From an uncultured Phascolarctobacterium sp. (lineage in GTDB: Bacteria; Bacillota; Negativicutes; Acidaminococcales; Acidaminococcaceae): 6,558 nucleotides of DNA. The stretch is from assembly GCA_900553055.1 (NCBI GenBank), contig USBV01000088.1, forward strand, positions 1 through 6,558, written 5' to 3'. A program made the position numbers and the translations under genes. The first letter of the stretch is position 1; each line of letters begins with the position of its first letter. Under the pieces are notes generated by a model. It saw only the letters and a list, made by a program, of their open reading frames with translations. It was not told the origin of the DNA and did not search any database. Of the stretch, positions 1-5,887 are shown in pieces.

Positions 1-525
1 CGCCGCGTTCATATCGGCCATAAGCACGCCGGGAATAGCCGGCTTGCCGGCCTTGTCCAATGTGCCCTCGCCACTCATGGCTGTAATGCCTGCCAGGCTC
101 ACATAGCCAATATCGTGGTCCGCCTGGTTAGCCAAGGGACCTTTGCTGCCATAGCCGGAAAGGGAGCAGTAAATAATTTTGGGGTTGATTTTGCTGGCGG
201 CCTCATAGTCCACGCCTAGCTTTTTCAGCACGCCTGGGCGATAGCTTTCCACCACTACATCAGCCGTGCGTACCAGCTCCAAAAACTTTTGCCTGCCTAC
301 GGGGTTTTTCAAATCCAGCGTCACACTTTTTTTGTTGCGATTTAACTGCAAATGCCAATAGCCAAAATCCTTAAGAAAGGGTGGAAAGGTGCGGGAATAA
401 TCGCCCTGCTTGGGCTCCTCGATTTTGATGACCTCCGCGCCAAAATCGGCCAAAAGCATGGTGCAATAGGGGCCGGGCAGCAGCCTAGATAAATCTAAAA
501 CCCGAATACCCTCCAATGCCAGCAT
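1..525 (-). CDS. CaiB/BaiF class III CoA transferase family protein, probably 2-methylacyl-CoA racemase-like (N-terminal part)
   Basis: Only the first 175 codons are present; the gene runs off the left edge. Family III enzymes move CoA between carboxylic acids, and the related racemase branch epimerises 2-methylacyl-CoA esters. The N-terminus reads LEGIRVLDLSRLLPGPYCTMLLADFGAEVIKIE in two consecutive blocks (residues 4-36), the family's opening Rossmann-like signature. It is followed by LNRNKKSVTLDL (61-72) and ADVVVESYRPGVLKKLG (88-104). Residues 136-146 read DHDIGYVSLAG, matching the racemase segment that carries the catalytic His (here H137). D171, in LMADMNAA, sits where both branches place the catalytic Asp. 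The start at 525 is fixed by an AAGGGAGGT ribosome site (about 532-540). It is divergent from the malic enzyme operon. Family membership is secure. The choice of racemase over transferase is an inference from H137, and the substrate is unknown. Confidence 0.88.
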   Translation of the reverse strand, partial: MLALEGIRVLDLSRLLPGPYCTMLLADFGAEVIKIEEPKQGDYSRTFPPFLKDFGYWHLQLNRNKKSVTLDLKNPVGRQKFLELVRTADVVVESYRPGVLKKLGVDYEAASKINPKIIYCSLSGYGSKGPLANQADHDIGYVSLAGITAMSGEGTLDKAGKPAIPGVLMADMNAA

Positions 526-560
526 AAAATTACCTCCCTTGCATATTTGTTTTTAAATCT

Positions 561-569
561 ATTATATCA
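561..569 (-). promoter_or_regulatory. Extended -10 promoter for the minus-strand CoA transferase-family gene
   Basis: Read on the minus strand, this is TGATATAAT: a perfect TATAAT -10 hexamer (561-566) with the TG of an extended -10 one base upstream. No good -35 is visible at 16-18 bp spacing, as is common for extended -10 promoters. Transcription would start near 554, giving a leader of about 29 bases. The upstream edge overlaps one copy of the ATCACTAA repeat. Confidence 0.6.
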
Positions 570-719
570 CTAAAGCCCGGTTTAATGTAGCTTGCTTGGG
601 ATTTTTCCTAGCCTATCCGTTTTAGGTTTTTGAAGCTAGAATGGGTAGCAAAAATCACTAAATCCTGCAACAAACATTACAATAATCTGACAATCTAAGA
701 AAATATGTTAAATCACTAA
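566..719 (+). repeat. Three direct copies of ATCACTAA in the divergent control region (possible operator)
   Basis: ATCACTAA occurs in the same orientation at 566-573, 654-661 and 712-719. The last two copies extend to the identical 10-mer AAATCACTAA (652-661 and 710-719), 58 bases apart start to start. The first copy overlaps the -10 element of the minus-strand promoter, and the last ends about 8 bases upstream of the -35 of the malic enzyme promoter. Such placement suits a transcription factor acting on both promoters. No factor is known from the sequence, and in AT-rich DNA a chance origin remains possible. Confidence 0.4.
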
Positions 720-727
720 CATTTTAC

Positions 728-756
728 TTGCATTATAAGAGCACTTCATATACAAT
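728..756 (+). promoter_or_regulatory. Sigma-70/SigA-type promoter of the malic enzyme-fumarase operon
   Basis: TTGCAT (728-733) and TACAAT (751-756) are separated by exactly 17 bp, each close to the -35 and -10 consensus. Transcription would start near 763. That excludes the in-frame GTG at 760 as a translation start and leaves a leader of about 33 bases before the ATG at 796. Confidence 0.7.
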
Positions 757-782
757 ATAGTGTATACTAATCAATACCTAAT

Positions 783-788
783 GGAGGG
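783..788 (+). promoter_or_regulatory. Ribosome binding site that sets the malic enzyme start
   Basis: GGAGGG lies 7 bases before the ATG at 796, the ideal distance. The open frame extends upstream to a GTG at 760, but no ribosome site precedes that codon and it lies at or before the predicted transcription start. Confidence 0.8.
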
Positions 789-795
789 AAGTTTT

Positions 796-2028
796 ATGAC
801 AATGACATTACGTGAAGAGGCCTTGAAATTGCATTTAGATAACAACGGTAAAATTGCTGTTACCTGCAAGGTTCCCATTGCTAACCGCCATGATTTGGCT
901 TTAGCTTATACCCCCGGTGTTGCTGAACCCTGTAAAGATATTAAAGAAGATAAGGGATTATCCTTTGAATATACATGCCGCGGCAATATGGTAGCCATCA
1001 TCAGCGATGGTACCCGTGTGCTGGGCTTGGGTGATATTGGTCCTGAAGCTGCTATTCCTGTTATGGAAGGCAAGGCTGCTCTGTTCAAAACCTTTGGCGA
1101 TGTGGATGCTGTTCCTGTTTGCTTGGGCACTAAGGACCCTGATGAATTTATCCGTACTGTAAAAATCTTAGAGCCCAACTATGCGGGCATTAACCTGGAG
1201 GATATTTCCTCTCCCAAATGCTATGATATTGAAGACCGCCTGAAGGAAATTGCCGATATCCCTGTTTTCCACGATGACCAACACGGCACTGCTATCGCTT
1301 GCTGCAGCGCAGTTATCGGCGCTTTGCGTTATGTAAAGAAGGATTTCCGCACTGCTCGCTTTGTGGTAAACGGCTGCGGCGCTGCCGGCTCTGCTATCGG
1401 CCGCTTGCTCGTAAACATGGGCGCACAAAACGTAATCATGGTTGATCGTTGGGGCATTCTCTATGACGGCATTGACCAAAAGCTGGACCGCATCCAAGCA
1501 CAGCTGGCTAAGACCACCAATAAAGAAAAGCTGCAGGGTACCTTGGTTGAGGCTGCTAAGGGTGCAGATGTTCTGATTGGCGTATCCGCTCCCAACGTAT
1601 TTACTAAAGAAATCATGCAAAGCATGGCTGAAAAGAATATTGTTTTCGCACTGGCTAATCCCGTGCCCGAAACCAGCTACGATGCTGCTAAGGAAGCAGG
1701 CGTAACTGTTGCCGGTACCGGTCGCAGCGATAGACCGAACCAGGTTAACAATGTGTCCGTATTCCCGGGCGTATTCCGCGGTGCTATCGATGTACGTGCT
1801 AAGGCTATTACCGAGGAAATGAAGGTTGCAGCCGTATTTGCTATTGCTGAATTGATTGATGAAAAGGATCTGCGTGAGGACTATGTAGTTCCCGATGCCT
1901 TTGACCCGCGTCTGGCTCCTGCTGTAGCAGCTGCTGTAGCAAAGGTTGCTATTGAAACCGGTTTGGCACGCAAAATCGTGGACCCCGAAGAGGTAAAGGC
2001 TAATACTGCCAAACGCCTTGCTCGTTAA
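796..2028 (+). CDS. Malic enzyme, NAD(P)-dependent, decarboxylating
   Basis: This cytoplasmic enzyme interconverts malate with pyruvate, CO2 and reduced nicotinamide cofactor. The 410 residues match the short bacterial form (about 390-410). Visible landmarks: YTPGVAEPC with the catalytic Tyr38; EGKAALFK with the catalytic Lys93; NLEDI (E135, D136) and FHDDQHGT (D161), the metal ligands; the dinucleotide fold [11 protein letters not shown] (192-201) with acidic D217 at the end of the second strand; ALANPVPE (285-292); and [13 protein letters not shown] (308-320) leading to [13 protein letters not shown]. The Cys194 in the glycine loop replaces the usual Ala, a mild variant. It is first in an operon with the two fumarase subunit genes, 32 bases upstream of the alpha gene with no terminator between. 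D217 is compatible with NAD preference, but cofactor choice cannot be settled from sequence, so no symbol (mae/sfcA/ytsJ) is given. Confidence 0.95.
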   Translation: MTMTLREEALKLHLDNNGKIAVTCKVPIANRHDLALAYTPGVAEPCKDIKEDKGLSFEYTCRGNMVAIISDGTRVLGLGDIGPEAAIPVMEGKAALFKTFGDVDAVPVCLGTKDPDEFIRTVKILEPNYAGINLEDISSPKCYDIEDRLKEIADIPVFHDDQHGTAIACCSAVIGALRYVKKDFRTARFVVNGCGAAGSAIGRLLVNMGAQNVIMVDRWGILYDGIDQKLDRIQAQLAKTTNKEKLQGTLVEAAKGADVLIGVSAPNVFTKEIMQSMAEKNIVFALANPVPETSYDAAKEAGVTVAGTGRSDRPNQVNNVSVFPGVFRGAIDVRAKAITEEMKVAAVFAIAELIDEKDLREDYVVPDAFDPRLAPAVAAAVAKVAIETGLARKIVDPEEVKANTAKRLAR

Positions 2029-2060
2029 AAAATGCGTTTATTCCTTAAAGGAGGAAGTCA

Positions 2061-2906
2061 ATGAGAGAAATTAATGTTGGCGAAGTAACTAGCACCATCG
2101 CTAAGCTGTGCATGGATTCCTGCTATTATCTGCCCGAAGCAGTGAAGGCAAAAATTCGCGCTGCTGCTGAGACCGAAGAGTCTCCGCTGGGCAAGGAAAT
2201 ACTGAATACTTTAATTGAAAACTTTGAGCTGGCGCAAAAGAAGGCTGTGCCCCTGTGCCAGGATACCGGCCTAACCGTTGTGTTCCTCGAAATTGGCCAA
2301 GAGGTGCATTTTGTAGGCGGCGACCTGTATGAGGCTATTCATGCAGGCGTGTCCAAGGGCTATGTGGATGGCTATCTGCGTAAGTCTTCTGTGGGAGACC
2401 CCGTTTTTGATCGCAAGAACAGCGGTGACAATACTCCCGCGATTATCCATACCAAGATTGTTCCCGGCGACAAGGTAAAGATGGTCGTATGCCCCAAGGG
2501 CTGCGGTAGCGAAAACATGGGTGCATTGAAGATGCTCAAGCCGGCTGATGGCGTGGAGGGCATCAAAAAATTTGTTGTTGATACCGTGCGTGCTGCAGGC
2601 CCCAATCCCTGCCCGCCCATCACCGTGGGCGTAGGCATTGGCGGCAACATGGAGCAGGCTGCGATTCTTGCTAAATACGCTTTGACTCGTCAGCTGGGTG
2701 AGCACAATGCTGATCCCCGTTATGCGGCACTGGAGGAGGAACTGCTGGAGTTAGTTAATAATACCGGCGTTGGTCCCTCCGGCCTAGGCGGTCGTACCAC
2801 TGCCTTGGGCGTGAATGTGGAATTCACCCACACCCATATTGGTGGTCTGCCCTGCGCAGTAAACCTGAACTGCCACCAAGCACGTCGTGCGGAAGCAGAA
2901 ATATAA
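2061..2906 (+). CDS. Class I fumarate hydratase, alpha (iron-sulfur) subunit
   Basis: With the next gene this forms the two-subunit, oxygen-sensitive [4Fe-4S] fumarase that reversibly hydrates fumarate to L-malate. The 281 residues cover the N-terminal catalytic domain of the FumA/TtdA family. Key segments are PLCQDTG (64-70), the KGCGSENM block (146-153), PNPCPPITVGVGIGGNMEQAA (split here as 181-190 and 191-201), and GLGGRTTALGVNVE (241-254) followed by THTHIGGLPCAVNLNC (256-271). The cluster ligands are most likely C66, C184 and C271, whose spacing (118 and 87 residues) follows the family pattern. C144 and C148 are extra. An AAAGGAGG site (2048-2055) lies just upstream of the ATG. The related L(+)-tartrate dehydratase shares this architecture; the malic enzyme neighbour favours fumarase. 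Confidence 0.92.
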   Translation: MREINVGEVTSTIAKLCMDSCYYLPEAVKAKIRAAAETEESPLGKEILNTLIENFELAQKKAVPLCQDTGLTVVFLEIGQEVHFVGGDLYEAIHAGVSKGYVDGYLRKSSVGDPVFDRKNSGDNTPAIIHTKIVPGDKVKMVVCPKGCGSENMGALKMLKPADGVEGIKKFVVDTVRAAGPNPCPPITVGVGIGGNMEQAAILAKYALTRQLGEHNADPRYAALEEELLELVNNTGVGPSGLGGRTTALGVNVEFTHTHIGGLPCAVNLNCHQARRAEAEI

Positions 2907-2912
2907 GGAGGG
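2905..2912 (+). promoter_or_regulatory. Ribosome binding site of the fumarase beta gene, overlapping the alpha stop codon
   Basis: AAGGAGGG begins within the TAA stop of the alpha gene (2904-2906) and lies 7 bases before the ATG at 2920. It sets that start over the in-frame GTG at 2887 inside the alpha gene. The overlap suggests coupled translation, which would help keep the two subunits equal in amount. Confidence 0.75.
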
Positions 2913-2919
2913 CGCGAAG

Positions 2920-3486
2920 ATGAGTGAACAAGCAACTATTAAATATATTCAAGCTCCTCTGACTGCTGAAACCATTAAGGATTTACACGCAGGCGATGTA
3001 GTGCGAATTAGTGGCTACATTTATACTGCTCGTGACGCAGCTCACAAGCGTTTATATGAAGCATTGGGTCGTGGCGAAAAGCTGCCCTTGGATTTAAAGG
3101 ATAATGTTATTTACTATGTTGGCCCCACTCCTGCTAAACCCGGCGAGGTAGTGGGCAGCGCCGGACCGACCACCAGCGGCCGTATGGACAAATATACCCC
3201 GACCATGATTGAGCAGGGTATGCGCGGCATGATTGGTAAGGGCCTGCGTAGTCAAGAGGTTATTGATGCTTGCGTGAAGCATGGTGCTGTTTATTTTGTA
3301 GCTGTGGGTGGTGCTGCTGCTGTAATTGCACAGTCCATCAAGAGCGAAACTATGATTGCTTATGAAGACCTGGGCCCCGAGGCTATTCGTCGCTACGAGG
3401 TAAAGGACTTCCCCGCCATCGTGTGCATCGATGCTGAAGGCAACGATTTTTATAAGGTTGGCATTGCAAAATATAGCAAAGAGTAA
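2920..3486 (+). CDS. Class I fumarate hydratase, beta subunit
   Basis: This 188-residue protein is the C-terminal half of class I fumarases, carried here as a separate subunit, and completes the substrate site of the alpha subunit. Landmarks: GDVVRISGYIYTARDAAHKR (25-44); YYVGPTPAKPGEVVGSAGPT (65-84) followed by TSGRMD (85-90), a substrate-contact motif of the family; MIGKG (104-108); the glycine/alanine run AVGGAAA (128-134); and YEDLGPEAIRRYEVKDFP (148-165), diagnostic of the beta domain. Length is typical of split beta subunits (about 180-200). It starts 13 bases after the alpha stop and is the last gene before a strong terminator, so malic enzyme, alpha and beta form one transcription unit. 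As with the alpha subunit, tartrate dehydratase is the main alternative. Confidence 0.92.
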   Translation: MSEQATIKYIQAPLTAETIKDLHAGDVVRISGYIYTARDAAHKRLYEALGRGEKLPLDLKDNVIYYVGPTPAKPGEVVGSAGPTTSGRMDKYTPTMIEQGMRGMIGKGLRSQEVIDACVKHGAVYFVAVGGAAAVIAQSIKSETMIAYEDLGPEAIRRYEVKDFPAIVCIDAEGNDFYKVGIAKYSKE

Positions 3487-3498
3487 CAAATTTTACAT

Positions 3499-3532
3499 AA
3501 TTGGGACGGCAAGATGCTGTCCCAATTTTTTT
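3499..3532 (+). terminator. Rho-independent terminator of the malic enzyme-fumarase operon
   Basis: A perfect 9-bp stem AATTGGGAC (3499-3507) pairs with GTCCCAATT (3519-3527). It extends inward by three more pairs (GGC with GCT, one a G-U) around a 5-base loop, and runs directly into a tract of seven Ts (3526-3532). Confidence 0.9.
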
Positions 3533-3543
3533 AAAATTTAATC

Positions 3544-3572
3544 TTGACAAAATTGGTAGGCAATGGTATATT
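3544..3572 (+). promoter_or_regulatory. Strong promoter of metQ
   Basis: A perfect TTGACA (3544-3549), a 17-bp spacer, then TATATT (3567-3572) preceded by TGG, which also makes an extended -10. This is the best promoter in the window and predicts a start near 3579, leaving a leader of only about 36 bases. Confidence 0.85.
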
Positions 3573-3573
3573 A

Positions 3574-3601
3574 CAGACATTCTCTTATGGTCTGCATAAG
3601 A
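3574..3601 (+). promoter_or_regulatory. Overlapping inverted repeats at the metQ transcription start
   Basis: CAGAC (3574-3578) mirrors GTCTG (3590-3594) with 11 bases between. CTTATG (3584-3589) mirrors CATAAG (3595-3600) around a 5-base loop that is itself GTCTG, extended by one T-A pair. The two structures share bases and cannot form together. The second ends directly at the AAAGGAG ribosome site (3602-3608). This could be an operator at the start site or a small RNA switch affecting translation; stems of 5-7 bp could also be chance. Confidence 0.35.
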
Positions 3602-3614
3602 AAAGGAGTGAAAG

Positions 3615-4436
3615 ATGATGAAAAAATTATTGATTGGTGCGTTGGCACTGGCTAGCATCGCTGTAATTGCTGCTGGTTGCGGCGGCGAAAAAAAAGCAGC
3701 TCCTGCTGCTGAAAAAAAGGTTGCCCTGAAGGTGGGCGCAACTGCTGTTCCCCATGCTGAAATACTGAACCATATTAAAGCTGGTTTGGCTAAGGACGGC
3801 GTGAACATGGAAGTAATCGAATTTAGCGATTACGTAAAACCGAACCTGTCCCTGAACGATAAGGAATTGGATGCTAACTTCTTCCAACATGAGCCCTATC
3901 TGAACAAATTCGTTGCTGAGCGCAAACTGAATCTCGTAAGCGCTGGCAAGGTTCACATTGAGCCCATGGGCATTTATTCCAAAAAGATTAAAGACATCAA
4001 TGCTGTTCCCAATGGCGCTAAAATTGCTATCCCCAACGACCCTACCAACGGTGGCCGTGCACTGGCTATTCTGCAAAGCGCTAAGCTGCTCAAGCTTAAA
4101 GATGGTGTAGGCGTTAACGCAACTGTGGGCGATATCACCGGCAACGACAAGAAGCTGAACATCGTGGAAATCGAAGCTGCTCTGCTGCCGCGTTCCATGG
4201 ATGATGTGGATCTGTCCGTAATCAACTCCAACTTTGCTATGGAAGCTAAGCTGAATCCTGTAAAGGACTCTCTCTTCACCGAGCCCAAGGAATCTCCGTA
4301 TGCTAATATTGTAGCCGTTCGTAAGGGCGACGAAAAACGTCCGGAAATCCAAAAGCTGATGAAGGCTTTGCAATCCCCCGAGGTTAAGAAGTTCATCGAA
4401 GAAAAATACAAGGGTGCTGTAGTTCCGGCATTCTAA
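3615..4436 (+). CDS. metQ: Methionine ABC transporter substrate-binding lipoprotein (MetQ/NlpA family)
   Basis: This protein captures methionine outside the cytoplasmic membrane and delivers it to a MetNI importer. The 273 residues start with a lipoprotein signal: Lys-Lys, a hydrophobic stretch (residues 5-20), then AAGC with the lipidated Cys22, followed by an Ala/Lys-rich linker. The NlpA fold follows: LKVGATAVPHAEIL (38-51), LDANFFQHEPYL (85-96), AIPNDPTNGGRAL (138-150), EIEAALLPRSMDDVDLSVIN (185-204) and SNFA (205-208), which are the family's ligand-pocket segments. Two adjacent ATGs (3615, 3618) fit the AAAGGAG site; the first gives 6-base spacing. No metN or metI gene adjoins it, and its own promoter and terminator make it monocistronic. 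Methionine is the usual ligand, but a related amino acid cannot be excluded. Confidence 0.92.
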   Translation: MMKKLLIGALALASIAVIAAGCGGEKKAAPAAEKKVALKVGATAVPHAEILNHIKAGLAKDGVNMEVIEFSDYVKPNLSLNDKELDANFFQHEPYLNKFVAERKLNLVSAGKVHIEPMGIYSKKIKDINAVPNGAKIAIPNDPTNGGRALAILQSAKLLKLKDGVGVNATVGDITGNDKKLNIVEIEAALLPRSMDDVDLSVINSNFAMEAKLNPVKDSLFTEPKESPYANIVAVRKGDEKRPEIQKLMKALQSPEVKKFIEEKYKGAVVPAF

Positions 4437-4452
4437 TTCAAAAAGCAATACC

Positions 4453-4488
4453 AAAGTCCGACTGCTTTGCTGTGGTCGGACTTTTTTT
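4453..4488 (+). terminator. Rho-independent terminator of metQ
   Basis: A perfect 10-bp stem AAAGTCCGAC (4453-4462) pairs with GTCGGACTTT (4475-4484) around a 12-base loop. It runs into seven consecutive Ts (4482-4488) and begins 17 bases after the metQ stop codon. Confidence 0.9.
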
Positions 4489-4512
4489 GCCTGTACAGCA
4501 GACTAGCAAATG

Positions 4513-4521
4513 TGCTATACT
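4513..4521 (+). promoter_or_regulatory. Extended -10 promoter upstream of rlmI
   Basis: TGCTATACT combines a TATACT -10 hexamer (4516-4521) with an extended -10 TG. At 17-bp spacing the -35 position (4493-4498, GTACAG) is poor. Transcription would begin near 4528, giving a leader of about 70 bases. A CAAGC/GCTTG repeat (4534-4538, 4550-4554) and a GCTA/TAGC repeat (4570-4573, 4577-4580) lie within that leader. Confidence 0.5.
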
Positions 4522-4588
4522 TAGGTAAAAAAGCAAGCGCTGTGCATAGGCTTGGCGTTACTGGCTTTAGCTAAAATAGCATGAAAAT

Positions 4589-4593
4589 GAGGT
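4589..4593 (+). promoter_or_regulatory. Ribosome binding site that favours the ATG at 4599 for rlmI
   Basis: GAGGT lies 5-6 bases before the ATG at 4599. The upstream in-frame ATGs at 4581 and 4587 have no purine-rich site in front of them (4570-4580 is AT-rich and self-complementary). The shorter protein is therefore preferred. Confidence 0.6.
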
Positions 4594-4598
4594 ATAGT

Positions 4599-5822
4599 AT
4601 GCGTAAATTTGCAAGGTTTTTTATTACGCCGAAGGGTGAGCGTGCTGCTCGCAATGGGCATCCCTGGGTGTTTGGTGAAGAGGTTACTAAGGTAGAGGGC
4701 ACTTATACTAATGGCGATTTGGTTGATGTTGTTACGAATAAGGGCAAATATTTGGGCACGGGCTTTGTCAACGACAAGTCCAAGATTCGCGTGCGCATTA
4801 TCTCCACTAACACCAATGATAAATTTGATGAAGCCTTTTGGGAGCGTCGTCTGCGCTATGCGCTGGAATATCGCCGCACGGTTATGGGCGAGCAGGATTT
4901 TAAATGCTGCCGTCTGATTTTTGGTGAGGCGGATCAATTCCCCGGACTTACGGTGGACCGCTTTAACGATTTAATCGTCACCCAAACCCTGTCCTTGGGC
5001 ATTGAGCTGCGCAAGGAAATGCTCTTTAATTTGCTCATCAAAATTTTGCAGGAGATGGGCGAAAACATTCGTGGCCTTTTCGAGCGCAATGATGTAAAAA
5101 TTCGCCTTTTGGAAGGTATGGAGGAGGGCAAGGCGTGGTTTGCCACACCGCTGCTGCCTAATCATGGCCCCGTGACCACGGAAATTGTGGAAAATGGCAT
5201 TAAATACACTGTTGATGTGGAAAATGGCCAAAAGACGGGCTTCTTCCTGGACCAAAAATATAATCGTCAGGCAGTGGCCAAAATTGCCAAGGGTAAGCAT
5301 GTTTTGGACTGTTTCACCCACACTGGCAGCTTTGCGCTGAATGCGGCGCAGGGCGGTGCAGCCAGCGTTACGGCAGTGGATATTAGTGCTGAAGCAGTGC
5401 GCATGGCGGACCACAATGCCAAAATCAATGGCTATGACCATGTAATGAAGGGTCTGGAGGCCAATGTATTTGATTTGCTTAGTGAACTCTTCAACAATCA
5501 TTCCCATGCCTACGACTTCATTATTTTAGACCCGCCGGCCTTTACTAAATCCGGTAGCACGGTGAAGAATGCTATTCGTGGCTATAAGGAGATTAATCTT
5601 AAAGCTATGAAGCTGCTGCCCCGTGGTGGCTATTTGGCGACCTGCTCCTGCTCGCATTTTATGAAGGAGGAGCTTTTTGTGGAAATGCTGAAGGATGCGG
5701 CGCGTGATGCGAATGTGTCCCTGCGCCAAATTGAAGCGCGTCAGCAGTCACCGGACCATCCTATTTTGTGGAATGTGCCCGAAACGTATTATCTTAAATT
5801 CTATATTTTCCAGGTTGTCTAA
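4599..5822 (+). CDS. rlmI: RlmI-family 23S rRNA (cytosine-5) methyltransferase
   Basis: This S-adenosylmethionine-dependent enzyme family makes 5-methylcytosine in 23S rRNA (C1962 in the E. coli prototype). The 407 residues fit the family (about 390-410). An N-terminal PUA-type RNA-binding domain (about 1-75) contains RNGHPWVFGEEV (18-29). A middle domain (about 80-185) contains RLIFGEADQFPGLTVDRFND (105-124). The Rossmann-fold methyltransferase core begins at QKTGFFLDQKYNR (211-223). It has DCFTHTGSFALNAA (237-250) and VDISAEAV (260-267) for cofactor binding, DPPAF (311-315), and TCSCSH (348-353), which holds the catalytic cysteine. Related YccW/YwbD-type names exist and the target base in this organism is inferred from homology. 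The gene follows the metQ terminator with its own weak promoter and converges with the PepSY gene. Confidence 0.88.
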   Translation: MRKFARFFITPKGERAARNGHPWVFGEEVTKVEGTYTNGDLVDVVTNKGKYLGTGFVNDKSKIRVRIISTNTNDKFDEAFWERRLRYALEYRRTVMGEQDFKCCRLIFGEADQFPGLTVDRFNDLIVTQTLSLGIELRKEMLFNLLIKILQEMGENIRGLFERNDVKIRLLEGMEEGKAWFATPLLPNHGPVTTEIVENGIKYTVDVENGQKTGFFLDQKYNRQAVAKIAKGKHVLDCFTHTGSFALNAAQGGAASVTAVDISAEAVRMADHNAKINGYDHVMKGLEANVFDLLSELFNNHSHAYDFIILDPPAFTKSGSTVKNAIRGYKEINLKAMKLLPRGGYLATCSCSHFMKEELFVEMLKDAARDANVSLRQIEARQQSPDHPILWNVPETYYLKFYIFQVV

Positions 5823-5830
5823 ATTGCAAT

Positions 5831-5860
5831 AAAAATAGCCCGGCTTAGTGCCGGGCTACT
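5831..5860. terminator. Shared hairpin terminator between convergent rlmI and PepSY genes
   Basis: A perfect 9-bp GC-rich stem TAGCCCGGC (5836-5844) pairs with GCCGGGCTA (5850-5858) around a 5-base loop. Read on the minus strand it is followed by five Ts (5835-5831), a proper terminator for the PepSY gene. Read on the plus strand the downstream sequence (CTTCTATTT) is only moderately U-rich, so termination of rlmI is probably weaker. Confidence 0.8.
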
Positions 5861-5887
5861 TCTATTTGTAGGTTATAGTTTTGTTGC

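Noticed and set aside
601..639. Nested inverted repeats CTAG/CTAG and CCTA/TAGG in the divergent region as a possible operator or hairpin
   Set aside because: The arms are only 4-5 bases, CTAG is self-complementary, and the interruption on the right side is long; this is easily chance.
760..795. A GTG start at 760 adding 12 residues to the malic enzyme
   Set aside because: It lies at the predicted transcription start, lacks a ribosome site, and the family's usual N-terminus fits the ATG at 796 with GGAGGG 7 bases before it.
2887..2919. A GTG start at 2887 for the fumarase beta subunit, overlapping the alpha gene
   Set aside because: The ATG at 2920 has an excellent ribosome site, and the extension would encode a charged stretch that includes the ribosome site itself.
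3573..3614. SAM riboswitch or T-box in front of metQ
   Set aside because: The space between the strong promoter and the ATG is only about 40 bases, far shorter than either element, and no characteristic core motifs are present.
3627..4454. A 275-codon open frame antisense to almost all of metQ
   Set aside because: It mirrors metQ, has no ribosome site or protein-like motifs, and is a product of the codon bias of the real gene, which has a lipobox and clear NlpA motifs.
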